Below, one piece after another: positions 18,214 to 27,672 of a stretch of 64,000 nucleotides of DNA (the first letter of the stretch is position 1; each line of letters starts with the position of its first letter). The notes under the pieces are model-generated. The model did not search any database. It had not been told where the DNA came from and saw only the letters and a list, made by a program, of their open reading frames with translations. This stretch comes from Pseudobdellovibrionaceae bacterium (GTDB lineage Bacteria; Bdellovibrionota; Bdellovibrionia; Bdellovibrionales; Bdellovibrionaceae): positions 248,001 to 312,000 of the forward strand of contig JAHBUS010000004.1 of assembly GCA_019637955.1 (NCBI GenBank). Reading direction: 5' to 3'. The translations under genes were made by a program, and so were the position numbers.

Positions 18214-19257
18214 TTAGAGCGTCTTGCAGTCGATCACAAAGCGGTATTTCACGTCGCTTTTCACCGTGCGTTCGTAAGCCTGGTTGATCTTTTCGGCGGC
18301 AATCAGCTCAATGTCGCTCACGATGCCATGGCGACCGCAATGATCCAGCATTTCCTGCGTTTCGGCGATACCACCAATCAACGAGCCCACGATCTTTCGG
18401 CGTTCCATGATCAGCGAAAATACCGACAGGTCCAAAGGTTGATCGGACGCCCCCACCATCATCAGCGTCCCGTCCCGCTTCAGCAGACTCAGCGCTTGTC
18501 CCAAGTCGTGTTTGGCCGACACCGTATCGAGGATGTAGTCGAAGTAGCCTTGGTATTTTTCGATATTCGCGGGTTCACTGGTCAAAATAAATTGGTGCGC
18601 GCCCAGGCGCTTGGCGTCTTCGCGCTTGCCCGGAGAGTGCGAAAGAACCGACACTTCGGCGCCAAATGAAGCGGCCAACTTCACCCCCATATGACCCAAA
18701 CCGCCAAGACCCAAAATCGCCACCCGGTCCCCCTTTTTCACGCCCACATGGCGCAAAGGAGAGTAGGTCGTGATCCCGGCGCAAAGCAGAGGCGCGACGG
18801 CAGCCAGGTTCAAATTTTCAGGAACATTCAAAACAAACTTTTCGTTCACGACGATGTGAGTGGAGTACCCACCCTTGGTGTAGCCGCCTTCGTATTTGAC
18901 GGGCGCACCGTAAGTCCCGGTGAATCCGCTTTCACAGTACTGCTCCAAACCCTCTTTGCAGCTCGCGCACTGCTGACAGGAGTCCACCATGCAGCCCACC
19001 CCGACGGTCTGGCCCGCCTTGAATCTCTTGACCTGAGCGCCGACTGAACGGACCTTCCCGACAATTTCGTGGCCGGGAACGCACGGATAGGTGGTGGGTC
19101 CCCACTCCCCGCGCGCCGTATGGATATCCGAGTGGCAAATCCCGCAGAATTCGATATCGATGGCGACGTCGTGAGCTCCAGGCTCGCGTCTCTCGAAGGT
19201 AAAAGGGACCATGGGTTTGTCGGCGGCATGATTGGCAAAAGCTTTTGTTGTTGTCAT
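18214..19257 (-). CDS. NAD(P)-dependent zinc alcohol dehydrogenase
   Basis: A 347-residue zinc-dependent medium-chain dehydrogenase of the YahK/cinnamyl-alcohol type. Catalytic zinc ligands are in CGICHSD and PGHE; the structural zinc loop has four closely spaced Cys (DSCQQCASC and the later QYC). The Rossmann motif is GLGGLGHMGVK. The family reduces aldehydes with NADPH, but the substrate is not set by sequence. The carboxy terminus (VKYRFVIDCKTL) is typical. No strong ribosome site is visible. Confidence 0.94.
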   Translation of the reverse strand: MTTTKAFANHAADKPMVPFTFERREPGAHDVAIDIEFCGICHSDIHTARGEWGPTTYPCVPGHEIVGKVRSVGAQVKRFKAGQTVGVGCMVDSCQQCASCKEGLEQYCESGFTGTYGAPVKYEGGYTKGGYSTHIVVNEKFVLNVPENLNLAAVAPLLCAGITTYSPLRHVGVKKGDRVAILGLGGLGHMGVKLAASFGAEVSVLSHSPGKREDAKRLGAHQFILTSEPANIEKYQGYFDYILDTVSAKHDLGQALSLLKRDGTLMMVGASDQPLDLSVFSLIMERRKIVGSLIGGIAETQEMLDHCGRHGIVSDIELIAAEKINQAYERTVKSDVKYRFVIDCKTL

Positions 19258-19429
19258 GCCGAGAGGCTACAGAAAAGCCGGCAGGATTGCACCTCGCTCA
19301 ACGCCTTTCGGGATCGAAACCCGGCAACTCAAGTCTCAAGATTTCTTTAATTTTATGAGCGGACTGAAATGAAATTGAAATCAAATTGAAGTTGCTCTTT
19401 ACCATGGGTTCGTTTTGACTCGGAGAAGA

Positions 19430-22162
19430 GTGGAAATTGTCTACAGTCCCGTCCTCGTCATTTTGTCTGTTTTGGTGGCAATTTTCGCCTCTTACGTTGC
19501 CTTGAACCTCGCCTACAGCGTCACGCAAGCGCGCGGGCGCGCCCAAGTGGCCTGGCTTCTTTGCGGGTCGGTCGCAATGGGCGTTGGCATTTGGAGCATG
19601 CACTTTGTCGGCATGTTGGCGTTCGAAATGCCCGATATGGAGATGGCGTACGATGTCCCGTTGATGGTCCTGTCCGTCGTCGTCGCGATTTTGGGAAGCG
19701 CCCTGGCTCTGTTCGTCGTGAGCCGTCCCGTTGTCACTCTTCCGTCACTGATCGCCAGCGGGATCGCGATGGCCGCCGCCATCAGCGGCATGCACTACAT
19801 CGGAATGTATTCGATGCGCATGGAGGCCAGCATCATCTGGAATTACTACCTCGTCGCGCTCTCGATCTTCATCGCCCTGGGAGCTTCGTTCGCGGCACTG
19901 ATGATCGCGATCCGTTTGCGGCACAGCCCCGACCGTGTGTACGCGCTTTTGGTCGCGAGCATCCTCATGGGATTTGCCATTTCGGGAATGCATTACACGG
20001 GCATGATCGCGGCCACCTTCGTTCATGACCATAGCGCCGTGATCGAAGACACGGACCTTTTGGTGACCTCCGGTCTGTCGATCGCGACGATTTCAACCAC
20101 CCTGCTCATCCTCGGGATTGCCTTGATCGGCTCTGTCGGACAGCGGATGATGGCGTCTCGGCAGAAAAAAAGCGAAGCGATCCTGGGAACGAGCGAAGAG
20201 AAGTACCGCGTCCTCGTCGAAGCCGTTAAGGACTACGCCATCTTCATGTTGAATCCCAAGGGTTTCATCATGTCTTGGAACAAAGGGGCTGAGCGGCTGA
20301 CGGGCTATCAACAACAAGAGATCGTCGGCAAACACGTGTCCAAACTCTACGGAAAAGAAGACGAATTCTCAGACGTCGCCCGCCTCGAGCTGACAAAGAG
20401 CCGCGAAACGGGGCACTTTGAAGGCGAAGCCCTGCGCATGCGTAAAAACGGCACGCAGTTTTGGGCGAACATCGTTTTAGACCCCCTCTTCGATTCCAGT
20501 GGACAAGTCACTGGCTTCTCAAAAGTCTTGCGCGACATCACGCCCATGAAAAAAGCCGAGGAGCGCTCGCGCAGCCTGAACGAAGAGCTCGAGAAGCGCG
20601 TCCAAGAACGGACGCTCGAATTGCAAAAACGCGAAGCTCAACTGCGCACCATCACCAACGCCATTCCGACGCTGGTCGCTCAACTCGATGCCCAGGAACG
20701 TTTTCTGTTCGCGAACGACGCCTTTTGCGAGTGGTTTCAAAGGTCACGCGATGCGATTCAAACCTTTACCTTCCGCGATCTTCTCGGCGAAGACCGCTAT
20801 CTTGACAACAAACCCTATATCGATCGCGTCCTGAACGGCGAAACCGTTTCGTACGAAAGACTCTCGGTCAGTGGTCAGCGCCAAGCGAGCCTCAATATCA
20901 CGTTTGTTCCCGAATTTGACGACAAAAGAAACGTGTCGAGCTTTATCGTCGTGGCCGCCGACGTCTCGAATTACAAACGCATCGAAGCCGAACTCAAGAG
21001 CGCCAAAGAAGCCGCGGAGGTCGCCAACGAAACGAAGAGCGCCTTCTTGGCGAATATGAGCCACGAGATCCGCACGCCTCTCGGCGCGGTCATCGGTTTT
21101 TCGGAGCTCATGCTTGAAGGCGACCTGTCGCCTTCGGAGAAGGCCAACACCCTCGAAATCATCAAGCGAAATGGCAAATTGCTCTCGACGATCATCAACG
21201 ACATTTTGGATCTTTCCAAAGTCGAAGCGGGCCGCCTCGAGGTGGAGCGCATCGAAGTGCCTTTGATGGACTTGGTCAATGAGATCACCGTTTTGCTCAA
21301 TCTCGAAGCCTCCGGGAAAGGCGTGCAGCTGTCGGTGTCGCGCGAAGGACGGCTTCCGCGTTTGATCAAAACCGACCCCACCCGCTTGAGGCAGATCCTG
21401 TTCAATATCGTCGGCAATGCGGTCAAGTTTACCGAAAAGGGTTCGATCAACGTGACGGTCAAACTCTGCGAAGACGACGCGAATCAAGTTTGCTTTTTGG
21501 TCAAAGACACCGGAACCGGCATCGCTCCCGAACAAGCCCAGCGGTTGTTCTCGCCTTTCGTGCAAGCCGATGTCACCACCACGCGCCGCTTTGGCGGAAC
21601 GGGGCTCGGCCTTGTTCTCTCGAAAAAGCTCGCCCAGCTCCTGGGCGGAGACGTGATTCTGGCGAACAGCGCTCTTGGTGAAGGCAGCACCTTCGAGATT
21701 CGCATCCACCACGGTCAGCCCCTCGCCAGCGTCTCGGACAGCGGTGGCGGTGTCAGCAAAGTGAGTTCGGCGGCGCCAACCCTACGGCGCGACGCCAGCT
21801 TGCAGAATCACAAAATTTTGGTCGTTGATGACAGCCCCGACAATTTGGCCTTGATGAAGCGCATTTTGAACTTAGCGGGCGCCGAAGTCGACACGGCCAG
21901 CAACGGCAGTGAGGGTATTCAGCGCGCGCTCTCGGGCGACTACAGCTCGATTTTGATGGACTTGCAGATGCCCGAAATGGATGGGTACGAGGCGACGCGT
22001 GCGCTGCGATCAAAGGGGTACCGACGGCCCATCATCGCTCTCACCGCGCACGCAATGAAAGAGGAACGAAAACGCTGTCTCGAGAGTGGCTTCAACGACC
22101 ACCTGACCAAACCGGTGGACCGCGAAGCACTCATTCATATCTTATCCGAGTACCGATCTTAA
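19430..22162 (+). CDS. MHYT-PAS-PAS hybrid histidine kinase with receiver domain
   Basis: A membrane sensor of about 910 residues. The seven-helix MHYT region has three repeats (MHFVGM, MHYIGM, MHYTGM), proposed to bind a metal and sense a gas. Two PAS domains follow, joined by a coiled coil. HisKA carries NMSHEIRTPLG (His near 544), then an ATPase with DTGTGI and GTGLGL, and a carboxy-terminal receiver with its Asp in LMDLQMPEMDG (near 843). I prefer the GTG at 19430, four bases after GGAG, to the TTG at 19415. No partner lies beside it. The 3' end overlaps the DoxX-like gene by three bases. Confidence 0.93.
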   Translation: MEIVYSPVLVILSVLVAIFASYVALNLAYSVTQARGRAQVAWLLCGSVAMGVGIWSMHFVGMLAFEMPDMEMAYDVPLMVLSVVVAILGSALALFVVSRPVVTLPSLIASGIAMAAAISGMHYIGMYSMRMEASIIWNYYLVALSIFIALGASFAALMIAIRLRHSPDRVYALLVASILMGFAISGMHYTGMIAATFVHDHSAVIEDTDLLVTSGLSIATISTTLLILGIALIGSVGQRMMASRQKKSEAILGTSEEKYRVLVEAVKDYAIFMLNPKGFIMSWNKGAERLTGYQQQEIVGKHVSKLYGKEDEFSDVARLELTKSRETGHFEGEALRMRKNGTQFWANIVLDPLFDSSGQVTGFSKVLRDITPMKKAEERSRSLNEELEKRVQERTLELQKREAQLRTITNAIPTLVAQLDAQERFLFANDAFCEWFQRSRDAIQTFTFRDLLGEDRYLDNKPYIDRVLNGETVSYERLSVSGQRQASLNITFVPEFDDKRNVSSFIVVAADVSNYKRIEAELKSAKEAAEVANETKSAFLANMSHEIRTPLGAVIGFSELMLEGDLSPSEKANTLEIIKRNGKLLSTIINDILDLSKVEAGRLEVERIEVPLMDLVNEITVLLNLEASGKGVQLSVSREGRLPRLIKTDPTRLRQILFNIVGNAVKFTEKGSINVTVKLCEDDANQVCFLVKDTGTGIAPEQAQRLFSPFVQADVTTTRRFGGTGLGLVLSKKLAQLLGGDVILANSALGEGSTFEIRIHHGQPLASVSDSGGGVSKVSSAAPTLRRDASLQNHKILVVDDSPDNLALMKRILNLAGAEVDTASNGSEGIQRALSGDYSSILMDLQMPEMDGYEATRALRSKGYRRPIIALTAHAMKEERKRCLESGFNDHLTKPVDREALIHILSEYRS

Positions 22163-22554
22163 CAGACGCAGCGGCGCAGACGCGCGTCGCGAAGGTACAA
22201 GCCCAACCAGACGAAGACGGCAACGTAGACCGGAAACAACGTGTGCGAAAAGAGCGGATTGCTCACGCGCACGTGGCTGGCGATGGCGCCGCCCAAATAT
22301 CCGGTCAACAAGACCGCACCGACGATCGAAGTTCGCGGAATCGCGTAAAGCACCGTGCAGATCAACAAGATCGCGCCGACGAGGGGCATTTTTTCGATGG
22401 GCCACTCCAACGCCTTACCGGCTTCCAGTGCTTCGGGCGGAAGTTTGTCCATGAAGAACTTCATGATCGCATCAAAGAGTAAAAACGCGATGGCAAGGCC
22501 GCTCAGGATCCGCCCGGTCCACGTCATTTTTTTGGAGGTCGATTGTTCGTTCAT
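22159..22554 (-). CDS. DoxX-like membrane protein
   Basis: A 131-residue integral membrane protein with four hydrophobic segments, of the DoxX-like type (GRILSGLAIAFLLFDAIMKF; VGAILLICTVLYAIPRTSIVGAVLLTGYLGGA). Function is unknown for most members. The carboxy terminus ends with two Cys. AAGGAG precedes the ATG, which overlaps the upstream MBL-fold gene's stop (ATGA), so the two are coupled. Confidence 0.85.
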   Translation of the reverse strand: MNEQSTSKKMTWTGRILSGLAIAFLLFDAIMKFFMDKLPPEALEAGKALEWPIEKMPLVGAILLICTVLYAIPRTSIVGAVLLTGYLGGAIASHVRVSNPLFSHTLFPVYVAVFVWLGLYLRDARLRRCVC

Positions 22555-23909
22555 TTTTCAACTCCTTTTGAAGACTTTAATTTGGCCAGCTGTGCGCGCT
22601 GGTACGATCCAAAGGTACCGCTAAACAGGGCCACCACCAAAGGATCTTCAAGCAGATCGGCGTTTTTGAGCTCGTCTTCGATGTCGGCGCAAAAGACCCC
22701 GTCATTGATCCGCACGTACATCGATGTCAGAGATTCGCCAGACTGGATGGCGCCGAAGAGACGGGCCACTGGCACTTCGGTGGTCCAAGACGCCGGTTCC
22801 TGCGAAGACTGAAGAACGCACATCGAATTCGAATCCACGCGGTAGTGATAGTCTTGAACTTGACCTCGATGATCGTAAACCGAGAGGCGCCAAGAGCGGG
22901 GCTCGCGAAAATAACCCTCCTCGAACGGCCCGAGTTCCCGGTAACGCGCCGGAAGAACCTCTCGGCAATAGTGATCGACGGTTTGCATTTGCTCTTCGCT
23001 CAAAGGCTCAAAACGGAGGGCGATCTCGGCGGTGGGCGGTGCCTTGAGTTCAGGAGCGTATCGATAGTCCAAGTTTTGCTCCCCCACCGGTTGAATCCAG
23101 CTCAACGCCGTTGCCGGCCGTATTGATTCTTTTTGAAGATGAATGGACACGCCCGGATTCAGTCTCATGACTTGGGTCTGGGGAAGGATCTGACCGACCT
23201 GCTTCGCAAATCCGGCGTAGGTCACCGGAAAAAAAGCCTGATTGTACCACGACCAGTCTTCTTGTTGAAACTGGCACGAGCTGGGCACCAGAAAGCGCGG
23301 CTTGAGCCGGCGGAGCTGTTCGATCCACTCTTCGGGAAGCTCTCCCGACGCGGGCTCGGCTCTCGAGGGCGAGAGCACTTCCATCTCGCGCATGGTTTGA
23401 AAAGGCCAGAGGATCAGATCCCAAAGCCCCTCCATCTGAAGGCGTGCGAGCATATCGGGGTCGATCCACGCATCGACAACGTTCAGAACCTTCAGGCCTG
23501 AAGCTTCAATTTGAAAAATCGAATCGACGTCGGCATCCAAAGCTCTTCGCGGGGTGACGGTCAGCGAACCGATCTCATAAGGATGGTTGAGCCTCAAGGG
23601 AGTCACGCTCCGAAAGCCAAGATCCCGGATCCAATCAAAAATGTCCTCATGCACGCAGAACATGTAAATGGGCGTGTCTCGATGGAGCAAATCCAGACTC
23701 TCGAGCGAACAGTGGTCATCATGGAAATGCGAGATGAAGACGGCGTCCCATCTTTGTTTTTTGATCTCTTCCCGATCGAAACTCACTGGAGGAAATGCGT
23801 GGCAATTGCGACTAAAGGGGTTTTCAAAAATGGGATCGAAGACAACGCGCGTTCCCGCGCATTCAAAAAGGTAACCGGCATGCAGAATTCTCGACACCTG
23901 AAGGCTCAT
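22551..23909 (-). CDS. MBL-fold metallohydrolase with carboxy-terminal extension
   Basis: A 452-residue protein whose first 240 residues are a metallo-beta-lactamase fold of the UlaG-like type: FDPIFENP, metal motif SHFHDDH, and a later Asp in VVDAWIDPD. The remaining 200 residues are not a domain I can name. The substrate is unknown. It heads a coupled pair with the DoxX-like gene and is divergent from azlC, with about 55 bases between starts. Confidence 0.82.
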   Translation of the reverse strand: MSLQVSRILHAGYLFECAGTRVVFDPIFENPFSRNCHAFPPVSFDREEIKKQRWDAVFISHFHDDHCSLESLDLLHRDTPIYMFCVHEDIFDWIRDLGFRSVTPLRLNHPYEIGSLTVTPRRALDADVDSIFQIEASGLKVLNVVDAWIDPDMLARLQMEGLWDLILWPFQTMREMEVLSPSRAEPASGELPEEWIEQLRRLKPRFLVPSSCQFQQEDWSWYNQAFFPVTYAGFAKQVGQILPQTQVMRLNPGVSIHLQKESIRPATALSWIQPVGEQNLDYRYAPELKAPPTAEIALRFEPLSEEQMQTVDHYCREVLPARYRELGPFEEGYFREPRSWRLSVYDHRGQVQDYHYRVDSNSMCVLQSSQEPASWTTEVPVARLFGAIQSGESLTSMYVRINDGVFCADIEDELKNADLLEDPLVVALFSGTFGSYQRAQLAKLKSSKGVEK

Positions 23910-23964
23910 GCGTCCCTCAGCTTATCGTGTTGACGGCCCTAAAAGCACCGCTAAAATCTCCGGA

Positions 23965-24654
23965 ATGAAACCGAACGAGTATTTCTATCAGGGCTTTCGG
24001 AGCATGCTCCCCGTGACGACCGGCGCGATCCCGTTCGGTGCCGTCGTCGGCACCATGTGCGCCGAGGCCAAGCTCACCTTTGCGCAAGCGATCACGATGG
24101 ACCACCTGCTTTATGCCGGTGCCGCGCAGCTGGCCTCGGTTGAGCTGATGTCACAAAAGGCCGCGGCCCTGGTCGTCGTCGCCTCGGGATTGATCATCAA
24201 TTTGCGCTTTCTTCTTTACAGTGCGGCGATGTCCCCGCTCTTACAGAATTCCCGAACGATCACCAAGGTCGCGTGCGCCTATCTGGTGACGGACCAAAGT
24301 TACGCGGCCATGTCTGCGCATCAAGATAAACTCAAAACCCCCGCCGATTCGATTCAGTTTTACTTCGGAACCGCCGTTTGCATGCTCATCGCCTGGCACG
24401 CTTCACTCATGGCCGGGTACGCCTTCGGAAACTTCGCCCCCACAACATGGGCGCTCGATTACGCGGTTCCTTTGAGTTTTCTGGCGCTCGTTCTTCCCAC
24501 TTTAAAAAATCGAAATTACATTGCGGTCGCGCTTTTTTCATCGGTCGTGTCCGTGCTCCTCTATCAACTTCCCTACAAGCTGGGTTTGATCGTCACCGCG
24601 CTCCTTGCGATCGGCTTTGGCGCTTTTCTGACCCGAAAGAAGGACCCGCGATGA
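23965..24654 (+). CDS. azlC: AzlC family branched-chain amino acid exporter subunit
   Basis: A 229-residue membrane protein of the AzlC family, which with AzlD exports branched-chain amino acids. Family blocks are GFRSMLPVTTGAIPFGAVVG, DHLLYAGAAQLASVEL and INLRFLLYSAAMSPLL. I chose the ATG at 23965 because it gives the standard amino terminus; an upstream in-frame ATG overlaps the divergent gene. The stop overlaps azlD (ATGA). Confidence 0.94.
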   Translation: MKPNEYFYQGFRSMLPVTTGAIPFGAVVGTMCAEAKLTFAQAITMDHLLYAGAAQLASVELMSQKAAALVVVASGLIINLRFLLYSAAMSPLLQNSRTITKVACAYLVTDQSYAAMSAHQDKLKTPADSIQFYFGTAVCMLIAWHASLMAGYAFGNFAPTTWALDYAVPLSFLALVLPTLKNRNYIAVALFSSVVSVLLYQLPYKLGLIVTALLAIGFGAFLTRKKDPR

Positions 24655-24974
24655 TTCCGGCTTTTTATTTTTGGACGTGCGTGCTCGGGCTTTCGATCGG
24701 AACGTTTTTGATCCGCTATTCAATGATTGGGCTTTCGGCGCGGGTCAAAATCCCGGCGCGCACGCGCGAGTTGTTTTCGTTTATCCCCGCGGCGATACTG
24801 CCCGCGTTCCTCGTACCGGTTGTCTTTTTTCATCAAGGCAAAGTGGAATGGCTCCACGGAAAAGAGCGTCTTTTCGTCGCCGTCCTTGCCGCCGTCGTTG
24901 CCTTTTGGACCCGGAGCACATTGGCCGTGATCGCCTTTGGGCTGGCTCTTTTGTACGCCCTCACTCAGTTTTAA
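24651..24974 (+). CDS. azlD: AzlD domain-containing protein
   Basis: A 107-residue partner of AzlC with about four hydrophobic segments. Family features are the amino-terminal GLSIGTFLIRYSMIGL and the central SFIPAAILPAFLVPV. The ATG at 24651 overlaps the azlC stop; the frame is open further upstream, but that part lies inside azlC. The two subunits are expected to form one transporter in the inner membrane. Confidence 0.93.
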   Translation: MIPAFYFWTCVLGLSIGTFLIRYSMIGLSARVKIPARTRELFSFIPAAILPAFLVPVVFFHQGKVEWLHGKERLFVAVLAAVVAFWTRSTLAVIAFGLALLYALTQF

Positions 24975-25052
24975 AGTCCAAATACCCATGTCTTTTCAAA
25001 AGTTTACAAAATAACTGAGGCGTCCGATTGATTTTTCTATTCAACTGCCCGA

Positions 25053-25078
25053 TAATTAACTAATTGGTTAATTAACCA
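25053..25078 (+). promoter_or_regulatory. Overlapping AT-rich palindromes, probable ArsR-type operator
   Basis: TAATTAAC (25053-25060) and GTTAATTA (25067-25074) form an 8-base inverted repeat with a 6-base spacer. A second perfect palindrome, TGGTTAATTAACCA (25065-25078), overlaps it. The cluster lies 12 bases before the start of the ArsR-family gene, the usual place for an autoregulatory site. Confidence 0.65.
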
Positions 25079-25089
25079 GTAGGTGAAAT

Positions 25090-25467
25090 ATGCATCACGA
25101 TCATTTAAGCGCCACCTTCGCCGCCCTAGCGGACCCCACTCGCCGAGCGATGCTGGCCCGTCTGTCCCAAGGCGAAGCCAATGTCTCCGACCTGGCCAAG
25201 CCTTTTTTGAAAGAGATGAGTCTGCCCGCGATCACAAAACACCTCAAAGTTCTCGAAAAAGCGGGACTCGTCACCAAAACCAAAGAGGCGCAGTGGCGGC
25301 CTTGCAAACTCAATGGGGCTCCGCTCAAGGATGTGTCAGATTGGATGGACCACTACCGCATCTTTTGGGAAGAGAGCTTCGACCGTCTTGGCGAGTATCT
25401 AAAAACCGTGACCGCTCAGGAAAAATCGAAAGGAAAGAACCATGGCCGCAAAAAGAAAAACAAATGA
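25090..25467 (+). CDS. ArsR family winged-helix regulator
   Basis: A 125-residue ArsR-type regulator of the group that accompanies SRPBCC/AHSA1 genes. It opens with LSATFAALADPTRRAMLARLSQGEANVSDLA and has the recognition helix SLPAITKHLKVLEKAGLV. No metal-binding Cys cluster is seen, so it probably senses an organic signal or works as a simple repressor. The 3' end overlaps the next gene by 26 bases. Control through the palindromes just upstream is likely. Confidence 0.93.
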   Translation: MHHDHLSATFAALADPTRRAMLARLSQGEANVSDLAKPFLKEMSLPAITKHLKVLEKAGLVTKTKEAQWRPCKLNGAPLKDVSDWMDHYRIFWEESFDRLGEYLKTVTAQEKSKGKNHGRKKKNK

Positions 25468-26392
25468 AATCTATATCGTACGTGTTTACGACGCTCCCGT
25501 GAAAGCTGTCTGGGATGCCTGGGCCGATCCCGCCCAAGCCGCCAAGTGGTGGGGGCCTCGAGGCTTTACGATCACCACGCACAGCAAAGATCTGCGCCCC
25601 GGTGGGCATTGGTCCTACACCATGCATGGTCCCGATGGCGTGAATTACGAAAACAAAACTCTTTATCATGAAGTCGAGACCTACTCGAAGATGGTTTACG
25701 ATCACGGCGGCAACGACGACCGTCCGCCTCTCTTTCGCGTGACCGTCACTTTCAAAGAGAACAAAGGCCGCACCACCATGGAGATGACCATGGCGCTCGA
25801 CACGGCCGAAGCCGCCGAGCAGACCAAGAAATTCATCAAACAAGCCAGCGGCAATTCGACTTGGGACCGCCTGGCCGAGTTCTTGGACAAAGAAACTGCG
25901 GGTAAAGAGCGCTTCGTGATCAACCGAACCTTTCGGACGTCGCCCGAAACGATGTTCAAGATGTGGAGTGAGCCCGAGCATTTCACGAAATGGCTCCCGC
26001 CCACGGGCTTTACCATGAAGTTTCTGCGCGCCGATATCAGGCCCGGCGGCTCGACCTTCTACAAAATGCAAAATGACGATGGCAGCGTCGTCATGTTTGG
26101 CCGCACTCATTACCTCGAGATCACCAAGCCCAGCAGGCTCGTTTACACGCAAGAGTTCACGGATGAAAAAGAGAAGATCAGCCGACACCCTTTTGCGCCG
26201 CTCTGGCCGGCCTCGATGATGACCACGGTTACCATCAGCGCCGAAACCGAAAGCGAAACGCGAGTCACGGTTGAGTGGGAACCTCATGGCGATACGACCG
26301 CGGCCGAAGTGGCCGAGTTCGTCAAAGCACGCGCGGGCATGACTCAAGGCTGGACCGGATCGTTCGACAAACTCGAGGAGCTGCTCAAATGA
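25442..26392 (+). CDS. Tandem SRPBCC (AHSA1-like) protein
   Basis: A 316-residue protein made of two consecutive AHSA1-type SRPBCC domains. Unit one is at about 10-150 (PVKAVWDAWADPAQAAKWWGPRGF; the end QASGNSTWDRLAEFL). Unit two is at about 158-316 (SPETMFKMWSEPEHFTKWLPPTGF; end MTQGWTGSFDKLEELL). Most homologues have one unit, so this is a natural fusion or duplication. Function is unknown; such genes are typically controlled by the ArsR gene next to them. The stop overlaps the hydrolase start. Confidence 0.9.
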   Translation: MAAKRKTNEIYIVRVYDAPVKAVWDAWADPAQAAKWWGPRGFTITTHSKDLRPGGHWSYTMHGPDGVNYENKTLYHEVETYSKMVYDHGGNDDRPPLFRVTVTFKENKGRTTMEMTMALDTAEAAEQTKKFIKQASGNSTWDRLAEFLDKETAGKERFVINRTFRTSPETMFKMWSEPEHFTKWLPPTGFTMKFLRADIRPGGSTFYKMQNDDGSVVMFGRTHYLEITKPSRLVYTQEFTDEKEKISRHPFAPLWPASMMTTVTISAETESETRVTVEWEPHGDTTAAEVAEFVKARAGMTQGWTGSFDKLEELLK

Positions 26393-27222
26393 AATCGCTC
26401 ATTTTATTTCTCGCTATGATCGTAAGCTTTGCCGCCCGAAGCGAAAACGGCCACGCCCCCATCAATGGGATCAAAATGTACTATGAGGTGCATGGAAAGA
26501 AAGACGGAACTCCTCTGGTGCTTTTGCATGGCGGGGGCTCAACCATTGAAAGCAGTTTCGGCCGCATTTTGCCTGAACTCGCCAAAAAACACTGGATCGT
26601 CGCTGTTGAGGAGCAGGGACACGGACGCACCACGGACCGCCAAGGTCCCGTTCGTTTTGAACAAAGTGCCGATGACGTCGCCGCACTTCTGAAGCACCTC
26701 AAAATCAAAAAAGCGGACCTCTTCGGCTTTAGCAATGGCGCCAGTGTGGCCCTGCAGGTGGCCATCCGCCACCCCAAGCTTGTCCGAAAGCTCATTTTCG
26801 CCTCCTCGCTGACCAAGCGGGCCGGGACCGAGCCTCAGTTTTGGGAGTGGATTCAAAAAGGGGGCTTTGAAATCATGCCCCAGCAATTGAAAGACGACTT
26901 CCTCAAGGTCAACCCCGACCCGGCGAAGCTGCGCTCAATGGCCGAAAAAGACCGCCAGCGAATGGTGGATTTCAAGGACGTGCCCGATCAGGACGTTAAA
27001 TCCGTTCAAGCAGAAACTCTCATCATCTCGGGAGATCGTGACGTGCCGACGCTGGATCATCTTGTTGAGTTGACCAAGCTCTTTAAGAACAGCCGTCTCA
27101 TCGTTCTTCCCGGAGGCCATGGGGATTATTTGGGTGAGGTCATTGCGCCCCAAAATCCGAGAATGTTTGCGATCACCGCAGACTTGGTTTCTGACTTTCT
27201 CGCGTCTGAGAAAAAACCCTAA
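26389..27222 (+). CDS. Secreted alpha/beta hydrolase
   Basis: A 277-residue alpha/beta hydrolase with an amino-terminal signal peptide (MKSLILFLAMIVSFAARS). The oxyanion block is LLHGGGS, the nucleophile elbow GFSNGAS, the acid is in ISGDRDV and the His in PGGHGD. The substrate is unknown. The ATG at 26389 overlaps the SRPBCC stop (ATGA), placing it third in the ArsR-led operon; the signal peptide supports this start over the longer open frame. Confidence 0.92.
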   Translation: MKSLILFLAMIVSFAARSENGHAPINGIKMYYEVHGKKDGTPLVLLHGGGSTIESSFGRILPELAKKHWIVAVEEQGHGRTTDRQGPVRFEQSADDVAALLKHLKIKKADLFGFSNGASVALQVAIRHPKLVRKLIFASSLTKRAGTEPQFWEWIQKGGFEIMPQQLKDDFLKVNPDPAKLRSMAEKDRQRMVDFKDVPDQDVKSVQAETLIISGDRDVPTLDHLVELTKLFKNSRLIVLPGGHGDYLGEVIAPQNPRMFAITADLVSDFLASEKKP

Positions 27223-27282
27223 ACAGAACTCTGCTTTACTTTAAAACGGCCCTTTGTCATCCTTGGGGCACACGGAGGTCCT

Positions 27283-27669
27283 ATGAAACATGTCACGTTG
27301 GTCGTTCGCATCTTGTTGGGTCTGATTTTTGTCGCTTCGGGAATTTCATTTTTCTTGGTCACGCCTCCGCCCATGGAAGGCCCCATCGCGACGTTCTTCG
27401 CCGGCATGGCCGCGACGAAGTACTTCTTTATTCTGCTGAAAGGCACCGAGATCGTTTGTGGCCTGATGCTGCTCTCGGGTCTGTTTGTGCCCTTGGCGCT
27501 CGTGATCTTGGCACCCATCATCTTGAACATCTTTTTGGTGCACCTGTTCATCGCACCGGAGCCGATGTCGATGGTCGTCGCGGTCGTTCTGGGCCTTTTT
27601 GAGATCTACCTCGCGTTCTTCTCGCCCCAGTACAGCCCCAAGATCAAACAGCTGTTTCAAGCCCGCTAG
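27283..27669 (+). CDS. DoxX family membrane protein
   Basis: A 128-residue protein with four hydrophobic segments and the DoxX-type layout (VVRILLGLIFVASGISFF; FFILLKGTEIVCGLMLLSG). It lies 60 bases after the hydrolase gene and three bases before yjbQ, so it may belong to the same transcript. DoxX-type proteins are linked in some bacteria to redox or thiol stress, but nothing specific is visible here. Confidence 0.87.
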   Translation: MKHVTLVVRILLGLIFVASGISFFLVTPPPMEGPIATFFAGMAATKYFFILLKGTEIVCGLMLLSGLFVPLALVILAPIILNIFLVHLFIAPEPMSMVVAVVLGLFEIYLAFFSPQYSPKIKQLFQAR

Positions 27670-27672
27670 GTC

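Noticed and set aside
20744-21712. A 322-codon minus-strand frame inside the hybrid kinase
   Set aside because: Lies opposite the HisKA/ATPase region, whose motifs are unambiguous.
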